From an uncultured Clostridia bacterium (GTDB lineage: Bacteria > Bacillota_A > Clostridia > TANB77 > CAG-508), in assembly GCA_944393405.1 (NCBI GenBank), contig CALYAC010000008.1, positions 43,354 to 107,353 on the forward strand: a DNA stretch of 64,000 nucleotides. Direction: 5' to 3'. The translations under genes were made by a program, and so were the position numbers. Below are positions 17,793 to 26,812 of the stretch, piece by piece. Every line of letters begins with the position of its first letter. Position 1 is the stretch's first letter. The notes under the pieces are model-generated. The model did no database searches. It was not told where the DNA came from and saw only the letters and a list, made by a program, of their open reading frames with translations.

Positions 17793-17834
17793 AAACAACT
17801 GTTTGTATTATATACTATTATTTTTATTTGTCAA
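17793..17834 (-). promoter_or_regulatory. recA promoter and SOS-like operator
   Basis: On the minus strand -35 TTGACA (17829-17834), 16-bp spacer, -10 TATAAT (17807-17812). The dyad AAAC-AACT-GTTT (17793-17804) lies directly downstream of the -10 over the start site. The arrangement is suited to repression by a LexA-type protein; the Firmicutes LexA box is GAAC-N4-GTTC, so A replaces the outer G here. Confidence 0.68.
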
Positions 17835-17866
17835 GAGTTTTTTATTTTTTATTTATATTTATTTTT

Positions 17867-19453
17867 TTACTGTCTATACCATGTCTCAAAATTATTATAA
17901 ACAGTATAAATATTTGGAACAATATTTCCTGTTACTCTAATACTATATACTACTTTATCTATATTTCTATATAAACATACATAAGGCATTTCATCTTCAT
18001 AAATTTCTACTATTCTATTATATTTTTCTTTTAAAGTATTTTGATCTGAGATATTTTTTACTTCATTTAAAATATTTTTCATTTCCTCGTTATTATAGTT
18101 TGCTATATTGTCATCTCCGAAAAAATATGTTAAATCTGGACTATATCCATTGCTTATACCTGTTATAATCATTTCATAGTTTTTATTTTCTAAATACTGT
18201 TTATATGATGAATTAGATACTCTATATACATATACATTTATACCTATATCTTCTAATTGTTTTTCTATCTCCTCTGCAACTTTTACTCTTGAACTATTGC
18301 TTGAGTCAACAACTAAATCTATGTTTAAATATTCTGTAGTATAATTTTCTGTTTTTCTCCAATATCCATATCTGTATTCCCATCCTGCATTTTCTAATGT
18401 TTCTTTTGCTTTTTCTTTATTATAATCTGAACTGCCTTCTTTGTTATATAAATAACTTCCATAATCTAAAGGGAATGAAGATACATAATTATTATTACTA
18501 AATACGGATGAGTTAATCTTCTTTTTATCTATTGCATAATTTATTGCTTTTCTAACTTCCTTGTCTGCCAAAGGACCTTCTGAACAATTAAAACTAATAA
18601 AATCAAGATCTCTTCCTTTGTATTTTGTTGTATTAAATCCTATAGTTCCTATATAATCTTTTACATTAGTTTTTGATGTACAAATAAAATCTATATTTCC
18701 TATTTTTAAACTATTATACACATCTCCCATTGTATCATAAAAAGTTAGTGAAATTTTATCAATTTTTAATTCTGTATTATTTGCATCAAACCAATTTTCA
18801 TTTTTAGAAAGTTCCATTGAATCTTTTGTTGCAGCTGTTACCTTATACATTCCTGTAGCAATTGGTGCAAGTCTAGATTTATAAAAATTTTTCTCATCTT
18901 TGAATTGATTGCTCGATACTATTGGAAATATTAAGTTATATTCGAAAAAAGGTTCTTCTTCTTTTAATTCTAATCTTAAAGTATTTCCGTCTATAATTTC
19001 TACTGATTTAATATTTTTTACATTGTCAGAATAAGCAGATTTTCCTTCTTTTAATTTTTCTATTGTAAACTTAACATCACTTCCTGTAAGAGCAGTACCA
19101 TCTTCCCATTTTAAGTTATCTTTTAACTTAACTAAATAAGTGGTCGCATCTAATTTTGACCATTCAGATGCTAATCTATTTTCAATCCCATAATCTTGTG
19201 TAATTTCTAATAATGGTTCATATAATATAGTTGATAACCTAATAATATCCTGATTATCAGTAATTAAAGGATTTATGTTATCAAAATCTGAGATTCCTAT
19301 ATTTAATATTGATTCTGTTACTTGTTTAGTTTCAACTGTGTTTTCTACTTGTTGTTCTTCATCTTTATTTTCATAATTAATTTTATATATAGCAAATCCT
19401 ATAATAAATATTGCAAAAGCAATAAAAATATACTTAATTATATTTGATTTCAT
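17867..19453 (-). CDS. Family 5 extracellular solute-binding protein (oligopeptide type)
   Basis: 528 aa. An N-terminal hydrophobic helix (residues 7-23) lacks a lipobox cysteine, so the protein may stay anchored by an uncleaved helix. The body follows the SBP_bac_5 pattern: INPLITDNQDIIRLSTILYEPLLE, WSKLDATTYLVKLKDNLKWEDGTALTGSDVKFTIEKL and LADKEVRKAINYAIDKKKI. Such proteins bind peptides or related ligands for Opp/Dpp importers. No permease or ATPase genes of that importer are near; it stands alone upstream of recA. Confidence 0.88.
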   Translation of the reverse strand: MKSNIIKYIFIAFAIFIIGFAIYKINYENKDEEQQVENTVETKQVTESILNIGISDFDNINPLITDNQDIIRLSTILYEPLLEITQDYGIENRLASEWSKLDATTYLVKLKDNLKWEDGTALTGSDVKFTIEKLKEGKSAYSDNVKNIKSVEIIDGNTLRLELKEEEPFFEYNLIFPIVSSNQFKDEKNFYKSRLAPIATGMYKVTAATKDSMELSKNENWFDANNTELKIDKISLTFYDTMGDVYNSLKIGNIDFICTSKTNVKDYIGTIGFNTTKYKGRDLDFISFNCSEGPLADKEVRKAINYAIDKKKINSSVFSNNNYVSSFPLDYGSYLYNKEGSSDYNKEKAKETLENAGWEYRYGYWRKTENYTTEYLNIDLVVDSSNSSRVKVAEEIEKQLEDIGINVYVYRVSNSSYKQYLENKNYEMIITGISNGYSPDLTYFFGDDNIANYNNEEMKNILNEVKNISDQNTLKEKYNRIVEIYEDEMPYVCLYRNIDKVVYSIRVTGNIVPNIYTVYNNFETWYRQ

Positions 19454-19581
19454 ATGGCCTCCTTGCTATATAAATATATAACATATATCAGTTTTTTTCA
19501 ACTATTTTAAAACAAAAAGAGACACAAATAATCTCTTGTGCCCCTATATATTCTATTTCAATTTATTTCTTTTCTTCTTAG

Positions 19582-19845
19582 CTATTTTCTTGACTCAACA
19601 ATAAGCTTTATGCCTGTTCTATCTTCTCCTTCCACTTCAACTTCTGCAAATGCAGGTATGCATACTAGATCCACTCCTGCTGGTGCTACAAATCCTCTTG
19701 CAATTGCTACAGCTTTCACAGCTTGATTAAGTGCTCCTGCTCCTATTGCTTGCATTTCTGCCTTGTTAGACTCCTTTACCAAACCTGCAATAGCTCCTGC
19801 TACAGAATTTGGATTTGATTTTGATGAGATTTTTAAAATTTCCAT
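19582..19845 (-). CDS. spoVS: Stage V sporulation protein S
   Basis: 87 aa, very conserved: EILKISSKSNPNSVAGAIAGLVKESNKAEMQAIGAGALNQAVKAVAIARGFVAPAGVDLVCIPAF. This is the Alba-like SpoVS, which in Bacillus affects septation and spore-coat assembly. Full length, with an AGGAGG ribosome site. Single-gene unit. Confidence 0.97.
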   Translation of the reverse strand: MEILKISSKSNPNSVAGAIAGLVKESNKAEMQAIGAGALNQAVKAVAIARGFVAPAGVDLVCIPAFAEVEVEGEDRTGIKLIVESRK

Positions 19846-19889
19846 TTTTGCCTCCTATATTTTTTTATTTGTTTTAATCAACAGTTATA

Positions 19890-19918
19890 TTTATATTACA
19901 ATTTCTGGAAATTGTCTA
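19890..19918 (-). promoter_or_regulatory. Likely spoVS promoter
   Basis: On the minus strand TAGACA (19913-19918), 17-bp spacer and TATAAA (19890-19895), about 45 bp before spoVS. This fits sigma-A; in Bacillus the gene uses sigma-H, whose consensus I do not clearly see. Confidence 0.45.
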
Positions 19919-19978
19919 TAGATTTTTGGAAAAAAAAGGAAATTTTCATCGTTCAAATTCGACATTATTCGCTTTAGT

Positions 19979-20749
19979 CTAATAGCTTATTCTGTAAGCT
20001 TTTTCCACTTTATTAGTTTCATCATTTAGTTCGAATACACATCCATTTAGCACTGCTTCGCTTTGTGCTAATTGATATCTTTCTGGTAATGAAGTTATAA
20101 ATCTCTTTGTAGATGCTTTTATATCCATTCCAATGACAGACTCTTTTGGTCCAGTCATTCCAAGATCAGTTATATATCCAGTTCCTTTTTCTGTAACCTC
20201 TTCGTCTGCTGTTTGTACATGTGTATGAGTTCCAAATATTATATTTACTTTTCCATCTAAATAATATTTCATAGCAATTTTTTCTGCAGTAGCTTCTGCA
20301 TGAAAATCTAATATCATTATATCTACTTTTCCTGTCATTTTATTTACTAAACTTTCTGCAACAGTAAAAGGATTTTCTGATAATACATTCATATCAGTTC
20401 TTCCAATTAAATTCATTACCAAAATCTTTTTATTATTACATTCAAATACACCATAACCTTTACCAGGTAATCCTTTTGAATAGTTCGCTGGTCTTAATAA
20501 TATTGGATCATTTATAAATGTAAAAATATCTCTTTTCCCCCATGTATGATTTCCCATAGTTATTGCATTAATATTTAAAGATTTTAAAGTGTTAAAGTCC
20601 TTTACTGTAAGTCCCATACCACCTGATGTATTTTCTGCATTTACTACAACAAAATCTATTTTTTCTTCTTCAATTATTTTTGGTAATAACTCTTTTAATT
20701 TATTTAATCCAAAACTTCCTACTATATCACCTATTGCTAAAATTTTCAT
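19979..20749 (-). CDS. ymdB: YmdB-family metallophosphoesterase
   Basis: 256 aa. Metal-binding motifs: MKILAIGDIVG (D8), VVNAENTSGGMG (E-N), TMGNHTWGKRDIF (GNHTW), IMILDFHAEATAEK and FGTHTHVQTADE (GTHTHV). This is the TIGR00282/YmdB family, which hydrolyses 2',3'-cyclic nucleotides and in Bacillus affects biofilm and sporulation decisions. Its ATG overlaps the stop of the preceding Fic gene by 4 bp, so the two are translationally coupled. Confidence 0.94.
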   Translation of the reverse strand: MKILAIGDIVGSFGLNKLKELLPKIIEEEKIDFVVVNAENTSGGMGLTVKDFNTLKSLNINAITMGNHTWGKRDIFTFINDPILLRPANYSKGLPGKGYGVFECNNKKILVMNLIGRTDMNVLSENPFTVAESLVNKMTGKVDIMILDFHAEATAEKIAMKYYLDGKVNIIFGTHTHVQTADEEVTEKGTGYITDLGMTGPKESVIGMDIKASTKRFITSLPERYQLAQSEAVLNGCVFELNDETNKVEKAYRISY

Positions 20750-21477
20750 TTTTCTATTCCTTCCTCTTCTTTACCTTTTCCATCGCCTGTACTTATATCT
20801 AATAATCTATCATGTTTTTCTTTTTCTTTCTTTATTCCAGAAAGTATTGATTTTTTTATTAGTTTCTGTAAATGTTCTGGTTCTGGCTTATCTTTTTCAT
20901 CTAATGCTGCTAATACAAATTTATCTCTAATACTAAATCTTCTAACTCTTCCTTGTGAATCAACGGTTCTCGAAAGATTATCTAATAAAATCCCAATATC
21001 TAATGGAAAGCCATGCTCTCTTGCATAATTTTCAGCAAAAGCAAGTGTTGTTCTTGTATTTCCATCTCTAAAAGGATGCACTCTCCATATTTTTGCTAAT
21101 TTTCCTGTAAATTCTGCAACTATCTCATCTATATTCTTACCTGTCCAATTTACTCTATTTAAATTATCTATAGCAGATCTTAAGTCTCTTTCTATATTTT
21201 CTGGTCTAGAGTATTCAAGACTTAGTCCCGGAATAACAATCTCTTCTTTATATACTGGAACAGTTCTAAATTCTCCAGCCCAATCAAATATATCTTCAAA
21301 TATATGTCTATGAATAGCTTTTATATACTCAATGTCATATTTTTGTTTAAATGTTTCTCCTATATCAATTAATTTAACAAATCCAACATCTCTTTCAGCA
21401 TCATTAAGTTCATTGTACTCTTTTATTCCAAGCTTATTTTTTAATGTTCCATTATCTTGTACATACGGATCTTTCAT
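20746..21477 (-). CDS. Fic-domain protein (AMP-transferase type toxin)
   Basis: 243 aa. The Fic core has the complete catalytic motif HPFRDGNTR at residues 134-142 and the preceding flap region WAGEFRTVPVYKEEIVIPG, with the helix YIKAIHRHIFEDIFDWAGEFR typical of Fic/DOC enzymes, which attach AMP to target proteins. A charged C-terminal 60 residues (DEKDKPEPEHLQKLIKKSILSGIKKEKEKHD) is extra. It lies 13 bp after a small VbhA-like antitoxin gene and overlaps ymdB by 4 bp. Confidence 0.92.
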   Translation of the reverse strand: MKDPYVQDNGTLKNKLGIKEYNELNDAERDVGFVKLIDIGETFKQKYDIEYIKAIHRHIFEDIFDWAGEFRTVPVYKEEIVIPGLSLEYSRPENIERDLRSAIDNLNRVNWTGKNIDEIVAEFTGKLAKIWRVHPFRDGNTRTTLAFAENYAREHGFPLDIGILLDNLSRTVDSQGRVRRFSIRDKFVLAALDEKDKPEPEHLQKLIKKSILSGIKKEKEKHDRLLDISTGDGKGKEEEGIEK

Positions 21478-21490
21478 TATATCACCTTTT

Positions 21491-21688
21491 CTAATCTACA
21501 TTTTTATTATATTTGCTAATTACTTTTTCTTGTAAGTCTTTTAATTCCATTTTACCTTCAATATACATTTTTGCTAATTTTAATGTATCATCTGTAGGTA
21601 TATCTGCTCCTGACATTGATATTCCTAGAGCTTTTTTTACTAATTCTTTTCTTTCTTCTATTGTTGTGTTTTTTATAGAATAGTCCAT
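21491..21688 (-). CDS. VbhA-like antitoxin of the Fic protein
   Basis: 65 aa. The ending TDDTLKLAKMYIEGKMELKDLQEKVISKY resembles the antitoxin VbhA-type domain, whose glutamate (here E in YIEGK) reaches into the ATP site of class I Fic proteins and blocks AMP transfer. The N-terminal IEERKELVKKALGISMSGADIPT is a short helical lead. It is the first gene of a two-gene toxin-antitoxin unit and is encoded before its partner, as is usual for this class. Confidence 0.8.
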   Translation of the reverse strand: MDYSIKNTTIEERKELVKKALGISMSGADIPTDDTLKLAKMYIEGKMELKDLQEKVISKYNKNVD

Positions 21689-21807
21689 TTAATTATCTCC
21701 TATCTAAAATTGATAAAGTTTTATAATTTATTTACTGTTTTATTATATCATATTTATTATATTATTGTAAATTTTTTAACTAATCTTTTAATATCATTAA
21801 ATTATAT

Positions 21808-21841
21808 AAAAAAGCATCGGAGGTAAGGCTCCCTCCGATGC
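21808..21841 (-). terminator. GC-rich terminator of the 22-kb cassette
   Basis: A perfect 10-bp stem (21814-21823 with 21832-21841) followed on the minus strand by six U. It is the downstream end of a G+C-richer stretch. Confidence 0.9.
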
Positions 21842-21869
21842 CATGAAAACTGCGCTCTTGACATGTTTC

Positions 21870-22184
21870 TTACATCTCCGCAACTACCTGCTCCAAGAAC
21901 TCCTGGATTGTAAGCTTCTGTCCGTATTTGGAAACGGATCTTATCGCCTCCAGCATATGCTGTTTGACAGGCGAATGTTTCTTCACATAACGAGAAGTAA
22001 CAATAAAGCACTGGTCTTCGACCTGCTTAAGAAGCTCCTTCTCTGTTTTATATCCGTCTATCTTTACGATTACGGCTCCAGCTCTTAAATACTCGAAGCC
22101 GGGCATATCTTTGCTCACTCCAAACCGCCTCAAAGCAGCTTCAGCAGCTGCGTATTCCTGATAATGTTTTTTAATATCGCACAT
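21870..22184 (-). CDS. Spo0A C-terminal-like small protein on a GC-rich cassette
   Basis: 104 aa. The pattern FGVSKDMPGFEYLRAGAVIV...TEKELLKQVEDQCFIVTSRYVKKHSPVKQHMLEAIRSV resembles the helical DNA-binding effector domain of Spo0A (GxxxxxKGYxYLRxAI...A...T...VERAIRHAIE) without any receiver domain. The codon choice (CTG, GCC, CGC, AAG) is unlike the neighbours, which use A/T-ending codons. It starts at an ATG after GGAGGAAG and is flanked by its own promoter and terminator. The family assignment is tentative; transfer is inferred from composition. Confidence 0.55.
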   Translation of the reverse strand: MCDIKKHYQEYAAAEAALRRFGVSKDMPGFEYLRAGAVIVKIDGYKTEKELLKQVEDQCFIVTSRYVKKHSPVKQHMLEAIRSVSKYGQKLTIQEFLEQVVAEM

Positions 22185-22239
22185 GTCTTCCTCCTTTGCC
22201 CAATCGGGCGATGTGTAAATTAATAATTGCTACTATTTA

Positions 22240-22268
22240 ATATTAACATAATTTAATAAAAATTTCAA
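22240..22268 (-). promoter_or_regulatory. Promoter of the 22-kb cassette
   Basis: On the minus strand TTGAAA (22263-22268), 17-bp spacer and TAATAT (22240-22245). The TTGAA-type -35 is shared with the other three GC-rich cassettes. Confidence 0.45.
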
Positions 22269-22309
22269 GTTTTTTCCAGTTTTAATTTACATTTTTTGGT
22301 AATTTATTT

Positions 22310-22711
22310 TTAACTAAATATAAGCCAAGCTAATAATCCTAAAGCAATAATCATTATTATTACTCCATATATTAGCTTCTTTCTTTCGACTACTTCATCT
22401 CTTACTACATCATTTTCATCTTTTATTTTTTTATCAATCACATCAATATTTTCTGTATCTTCATCTACTTTTAATTTTTTATCTGCCTTTTCCGAAGATT
22501 TTATTGGAATTAATGAAAGTGCTTTTTCATAATCTTCCTTTTTTACAAAAATTCTTTTTGTTGCATATGTAAATGCCCCTATACTTACTCCTATTCCATC
22601 GTCCTTTCTAATATATGGTATATTATTTTCTTCTAATATACTGCCAACTAATAATACATCATATTCATCTGGACTATTAAATACCTCTACTTCTGTAATT
22701 TCTTCTTCCAT
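22310..22711 (-). CDS. DUF2007-type protein with C-terminal membrane anchor
   Basis: 133 aa. Residues 5-70 (VEVFNSPDEYDVLLVGSILEENNIPYIRKDD...RIFVKKEDYEKALSLI) match the DUF2007 fold, a small GlnB-like domain annotated as a putative signal-transducing protein. A charged linker and one C-terminal membrane helix (about 112-132) follow. It starts 8 bp after an ABC permease gene and so probably belongs to that transcript. Confidence 0.8.
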   Translation of the reverse strand: MEEEITEVEVFNSPDEYDVLLVGSILEENNIPYIRKDDGIGVSIGAFTYATKRIFVKKEDYEKALSLIPIKSSEKADKKLKVDEDTENIDVIDKKIKDENDVVRDEVVERKKLIYGVIIMIIALGLLAWLIFS

Positions 22712-22719
22712 TATATCTC

Positions 22720-24378
22720 CTATTCTATTTTTCCAGCTAATTGATATTGCTTTTTATATAGATATATATTTACTAAAACTGCTATTAATAGATATATTAC
22801 TGCTATCATTCCTAAAACAATATACATAGACATAATTTGAGTAGTTTTAGCATATAAAAATAATATTCCAATACCAAATAGTCCTAAAATCATTGGAAAA
22901 ATCAAATTAAAATTTTGTTTTACTACTGCATATTCAGAATTCCATTGTAATTTTGGTCTTTTTAAATCTACTATAAGTAATATAAAACTTTGTGCAATAT
23001 TCATTATCATAGCTACTATGAAAAGTACTATTAAATTTAAAATAGAAACATCTACTAAATACTTTGCAACTCCTAATACTATTACTATAGTAATAAAATT
23101 CATTATAATATTTGGAATTGTCTTATACACATATTGTTTATACAATGAAACTGGTATATATTTCATAAATACTGCATTTTTTCCATCTCTTGATATAGCT
23201 GTAATAGATATATATATGATCATTGAGAAAAATTCAATTATTCCCAATATTCCAAGAAGCAACATTCCATTACCATTTATTTTATCTAAATATTCTAATA
23301 GTTCATTAATAGTTTCTTTATCTATTCCCATTACTAACGTTATAATAAGCAAAATTGGTAATAAAATTGCTGGTAAAATGCATTGAACTAGATATACAGG
23401 ATCTCTTAATAAAGTTTTAAATTCTTTTCCAATATATCTTCTACCTAAGCTTTTACTCTTTGAATTAATTTTTAGTTTCTTTTTATGCTTTCTATTATCT
23501 CCACTAAATAAGCTTCCAACTAATCCTTTAAAATACAGTTTTTGTGACAAAATTGTATAAATTGCATAGGCTACTAAACTAATTCCTAAAGTTTTAGCAA
23601 ATTCAATAATCATTGTTACAATATTATTACTTAAAATAGCATTAATACAATATTTTAATGTTGGGAAATATCCTTTTATTATTTCAATCATTCCATCAGC
23701 TTTTGTCATCATTTGAATCATTTGTTCATCAGAAATAGATTGTTCATCAACTTTTGTCATTACAATACAAAATGCTATTGTAGCAGCTAGTACAAGTAAA
23801 GTTGTAAATAACTGAAATCTATTTTTATTTTTTGCTTTTTTAGAAAAACTCATTATAAACATTACTAATAATGATATTATAATAGTTGGTAATATAGGTA
23901 ATAGTATTAAACTAATAAGAACAGGAACATAAAACATTGTTCCAAGATTCATTTTAAAACCATAAACAATTAATGGTATTAACCCAACAACTACTTCTAT
24001 TAAATATTGTATAATTAAAATAACATTAGTCCTTGCAAGTATTATCTCATAAGGTTTAAGAGGTAATGGAAGTATGGATTCTGTATCTTTCGTAAAATAT
24101 AGTATATTTATACTAGAAAAAATAACCTGAACTACATTTACCATTAACGTTAAAAATAATATTAAACCTATAAAAGACGTTTCTTGATCAACTTCTGCTA
24201 ATGAGTCAATAATTTTTGAGCTAAAGAAACCTATCATTCCAGCAATATATAAAAATAATAATAAATATAATGTTCTTCTAAGTTTTTTCTTTTTTTCAGC
24301 ATTTTCGTAATATTTTGATTGCATTCTTTGTAGGGATGTTTTTAAAAATACAATCGTAAGTAAAATTGTATTACTCAT
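22720..24378 (-). CDS. ABC-2 type exporter permease
   Basis: 552 aa with roughly twelve hydrophobic segments in two halves. A central cytoplasmic basic loop (KHKKKLKINSKSKSLGRRYIGKEFKTLLRDP, about 290-320) precedes the second membrane half, as in large ABC-2 permeases of Firmicutes. It overlaps the end of the ATPase gene by 8 bp. The substrate is unknown. The permease, the ATPase at 24.4-25.1 kb and the DUF2007 protein form one unit. Confidence 0.85.
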   Translation of the reverse strand: MSNTILLTIVFLKTSLQRMQSKYYENAEKKKKLRRTLYLLLFLYIAGMIGFFSSKIIDSLAEVDQETSFIGLILFLTLMVNVVQVIFSSINILYFTKDTESILPLPLKPYEIILARTNVILIIQYLIEVVVGLIPLIVYGFKMNLGTMFYVPVLISLILLPILPTIIISLLVMFIMSFSKKAKNKNRFQLFTTLLVLAATIAFCIVMTKVDEQSISDEQMIQMMTKADGMIEIIKGYFPTLKYCINAILSNNIVTMIIEFAKTLGISLVAYAIYTILSQKLYFKGLVGSLFSGDNRKHKKKLKINSKSKSLGRRYIGKEFKTLLRDPVYLVQCILPAILLPILLIITLVMGIDKETINELLEYLDKINGNGMLLLGILGIIEFFSMIIYISITAISRDGKNAVFMKYIPVSLYKQYVYKTIPNIIMNFITIVIVLGVAKYLVDVSILNLIVLFIVAMIMNIAQSFILLIVDLKRPKLQWNSEYAVVKQNFNLIFPMILGLFGIGILFLYAKTTQIMSMYIVLGMIAVIYLLIAVLVNIYLYKKQYQLAGKIE

Positions 24379-25096
24379 CTTCTGTAATCTCCAAGAATAA
24401 TTCTTCTAAAGATGTTTGTTCTTTAAATTTTTCTTTCATTTCTTCAAATGTTCCTACAAATATTAATTTTCCTTTATTGATAATCCCTACTCTATCACAC
24501 AATCTTTCAGCAACATCTAAAATATGAGTTGAGAAAAATACTGAATTACCATTTTTAGTATGTTTTCTCATCATTTCTTTTAAATCATAAGATGATTTAG
24601 GATCTAATCCTGTCATCGGTTCATCTAATATCCAATTTTTAGGATTAGATATCAACGCTCCACATATAACTATTTTTTGTCTCATTCCGTGAGAATAACT
24701 TTCAATTGGATTATCTAAATCTTTATATATTTCAAACTTTTTAGTCAAATTTTCTATTCTCTCTACTCTTTCTTCTAGTGGAACATTATATATTTCTGCC
24801 AAGAAGTTTAAGTATTCTATTCCTTTAAGTTTTAAAAATATATCTGGGCTATCTGGTACAAATCCAAATCTTTTCTTGGCTTCTATAGGATTACTTCTAA
24901 TACTATAACCATCTATTAAAATATCTCCTCCATCAGGTTCTAGTATGCCTGTTATCATTCTTATTGTCGTTGTTTTTCCAGCTCCATTTGGTCCTAAAAA
25001 GCCAAATATTTCTCCATCTTTTATTTCTAAATTCAATGAATCTACAGATTTTACATCTTTTATATATGATTTAGAAACATTTTTTATTTCAATCAT
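24371..25096 (-). CDS. ABC transporter ATP-binding protein
   Basis: 241 aa. Walker A GPNGAGKT near residue 35, the signature ESYSHGMRQK (a variant of LSGGQ, SHGM) near 133, Walker B NWILDEPMTGLDP near 152, and the H-loop STHIL. This is the ABC-2 exporter class. An AGGAGG site precedes the ATG. Partner of the large permease encoded next. Confidence 0.93.
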   Translation of the reverse strand: MIEIKNVSKSYIKDVKSVDSLNLEIKDGEIFGFLGPNGAGKTTTIRMITGILEPDGGDILIDGYSIRSNPIEAKKRFGFVPDSPDIFLKLKGIEYLNFLAEIYNVPLEERVERIENLTKKFEIYKDLDNPIESYSHGMRQKIVICGALISNPKNWILDEPMTGLDPKSSYDLKEMMRKHTKNGNSVFFSTHILDVAERLCDRVGIINKGKLIFVGTFEEMKEKFKEQTSLEELFLEITEDE

Positions 25097-25197
25097 ATTT
25101 TTCCTCCTTTTTTCTTAGAATTATTATTGTATTAGTGTTTTTATTTATATTTATTATTTTTGTAAAATTTAATATAAATCAATTTTACTTTTATACA

Positions 25198-25248
25198 TAA
25201 AAAAAGTCAATAAAGTATTTATAATATTATATATACTTTGCTGACTTT
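25198..25248 (-). terminator. Terminator after the CmpB-like gene
   Basis: Inverted repeat AAAGTCA/TGACTTT (25203-25209 with 25242-25248), extended by AAAGTA/TACTTT, with a U-run on the minus strand. It lies 15 bp after the stop codon at 25264. Confidence 0.75.
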
Positions 25249-25263
25249 CTATTTTTTATTAAT

Positions 25264-25917
25264 TTAAACATTTTTCTTGTTTTCAAATACTTCATTCATA
25301 TATTCATCTGGATACACATTATCTAAGAATGTATCTATACTACTACTTGCAGGTATATCATTTACTTTTTCTTTTTGTCTTATCGCAGCCATTGATGAAA
25401 TAGTTATATTAAACATCATAAATGTTGCAACAGTTGAAGTTATTATTTTTACCTTATTATTTTGTATAAATTCCTCTATTTTAGGTATTAATGGCTCTAT
25501 ATATTTAATATATAGAATTCCTGCTATTCCCCAATAAGAACAATGAAATATTGTCGTTCTACCATTAATATTAAAAATCCAGTTTGAATAATCCCATGAT
25601 ATTGTTCCAAATATTTTTTCTTGAATGTATGAACATAAGTATTCAGTAATTCCTCCTAATATCATCGAAAATATAAATATTTTCCTTTTATCTCTTGTTT
25701 TTACTATTTTAAAAAATATATAATATACTATTATACCTATTCCATATACAGGTGTAAAAGGCCCATATATTAATCCCTGTCTTGAAACAAAATGTCCATT
25801 TTGAACGAGTCCAACTATCATTTCAACTATATATCCTAATATACTACCTATCATAAATAAAATAAATACTTTAAATATCTCTTTAATTACCATATTAAAC
25901 TTACATTCTTTTTTCAT
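25264..25917 (-). CDS. CmpB-family putative ABC transporter permease
   Basis: 217 aa with five or six membrane helices. Diagnostic stretches are GSILGYIVEMIVG, RQGLIYGPFTPVYGIG, GGITEYLCSYIQEKIFGTISWDYS and HCSYWGIAGILYI, which match the ABC_trans_CmpB family. The family name is historical; its actual function is not established. Short extracytoplasmic tail at the C-terminus. Monocistronic with its own terminator. Confidence 0.85.
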   Translation of the reverse strand: MKKECKFNMVIKEIFKVFILFMIGSILGYIVEMIVGLVQNGHFVSRQGLIYGPFTPVYGIGIIVYYIFFKIVKTRDKRKIFIFSMILGGITEYLCSYIQEKIFGTISWDYSNWIFNINGRTTIFHCSYWGIAGILYIKYIEPLIPKIEEFIQNNKVKIITSTVATFMMFNITISSMAAIRQKEKVNDIPASSSIDTFLDNVYPDEYMNEVFENKKNV

Positions 25918-26062
25918 AATTTTATCACCTTTTATTTATTATAATTTTTATTTTTTCCAATACCATCGATTTTCATGCTTCTTTTATTACATTTCTGTAA
26001 GTTTAATATATCAATAACTTATTAATTATCTTTTTATATCTTATTAAAATATTCTTAATTTT

Positions 26063-26106
26063 AAAAAAAGAAGCTATAAATTAACTTATAACTTCCTTCT
26101 TTTTTA
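26063..26106 (-). terminator. Terminator of the ytrA-type operon
   Basis: GAAG-CTATAA with TTATA-CTTC arms (26070-26079 and 26086-26095), flanked by A7 and T5 tracts that extend the stem; U-run on the minus strand. It lies about 25 bp past the last gene. Confidence 0.7.
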
Positions 26107-26130
26107 TTTTTATATAATTACTTTTTATAA

Positions 26131-26811
26131 TTATTCTTTCTTTTTATAGATTCTATTTGATATTCTATATGATATATAATACATTAGACAAATAATTACC
26201 AATTCTAATATTATACCATAATTTCCTAGTATGTTTTCTAATATTCCAAGATCAATATTAAATGTTATATTTCCTGCTATATAAACTATTCCCATTATTA
26301 ATAATACTAATATAAATATAAGTATGAACATCTGAATTCTTCCTTTTTCAGCTCCCCATTTATATATACTTGGTATTTGAATAGTTTCGATTAGTGATAC
26401 TCCCAAAAGACCTCCAAGTGTATATGAAAGAATTGATTCATAATCTAATTGAGGCATTCCTACTTTTTTTATAAAAGATACCAAATATGCAGCTATTATT
26501 GTAATTATTATTCCTATTATACATCCTATTATATTTCCAAGTATTATAAACATATATTTAGATTTTACTACTTCTTTTTTATTTGTAGGTAATGATAATA
26601 TGAAGTGTTCAGATTTAGAACTCTCATCATAATTAAAAGTAGAAAGCATTAACATTCCAATCGCCGATGATATTGCAATCGGAATAAACTGTATGCTATT
26701 ATCAGTAAAAGCTCCAAATAATGCTATAAAAGCAATTAAAATTAGTATTGTCATTTTATAACTTGATAAATTAAATAAGTCTTTTTTTATTAAACCTTTA
26801 ATATTATTCAT
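26131..26811 (-). CDS. ABC-2 type permease of the YtrA-regulated exporter
   Basis: 226 aa with six membrane helices. The N-terminal NNIKGLIKKDLFNLSSYKMTILILIAF and the NYDESSKSEHFILSLPTNKKEVVKSKY motif are typical of ABC2 membrane proteins paired with bacitracin- or lantibiotic-type ATPases in Firmicutes. It begins 1 bp after the ATPase gene. The substrate is unknown; exporters of this class often protect against cell-wall antibiotics. Confidence 0.85.
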   Translation of the reverse strand: MNNIKGLIKKDLFNLSSYKMTILILIAFIALFGAFTDNSIQFIPIAISSAIGMLMLSTFNYDESSKSEHFILSLPTNKKEVVKSKYMFIILGNIIGCIIGIIITIIAAYLVSFIKKVGMPQLDYESILSYTLGGLLGVSLIETIQIPSIYKWGAEKGRIQMFILIFILVLLIMGIVYIAGNITFNIDLGILENILGNYGIILELVIICLMYYISYRISNRIYKKKE

Positions 26812-26812
26812 T

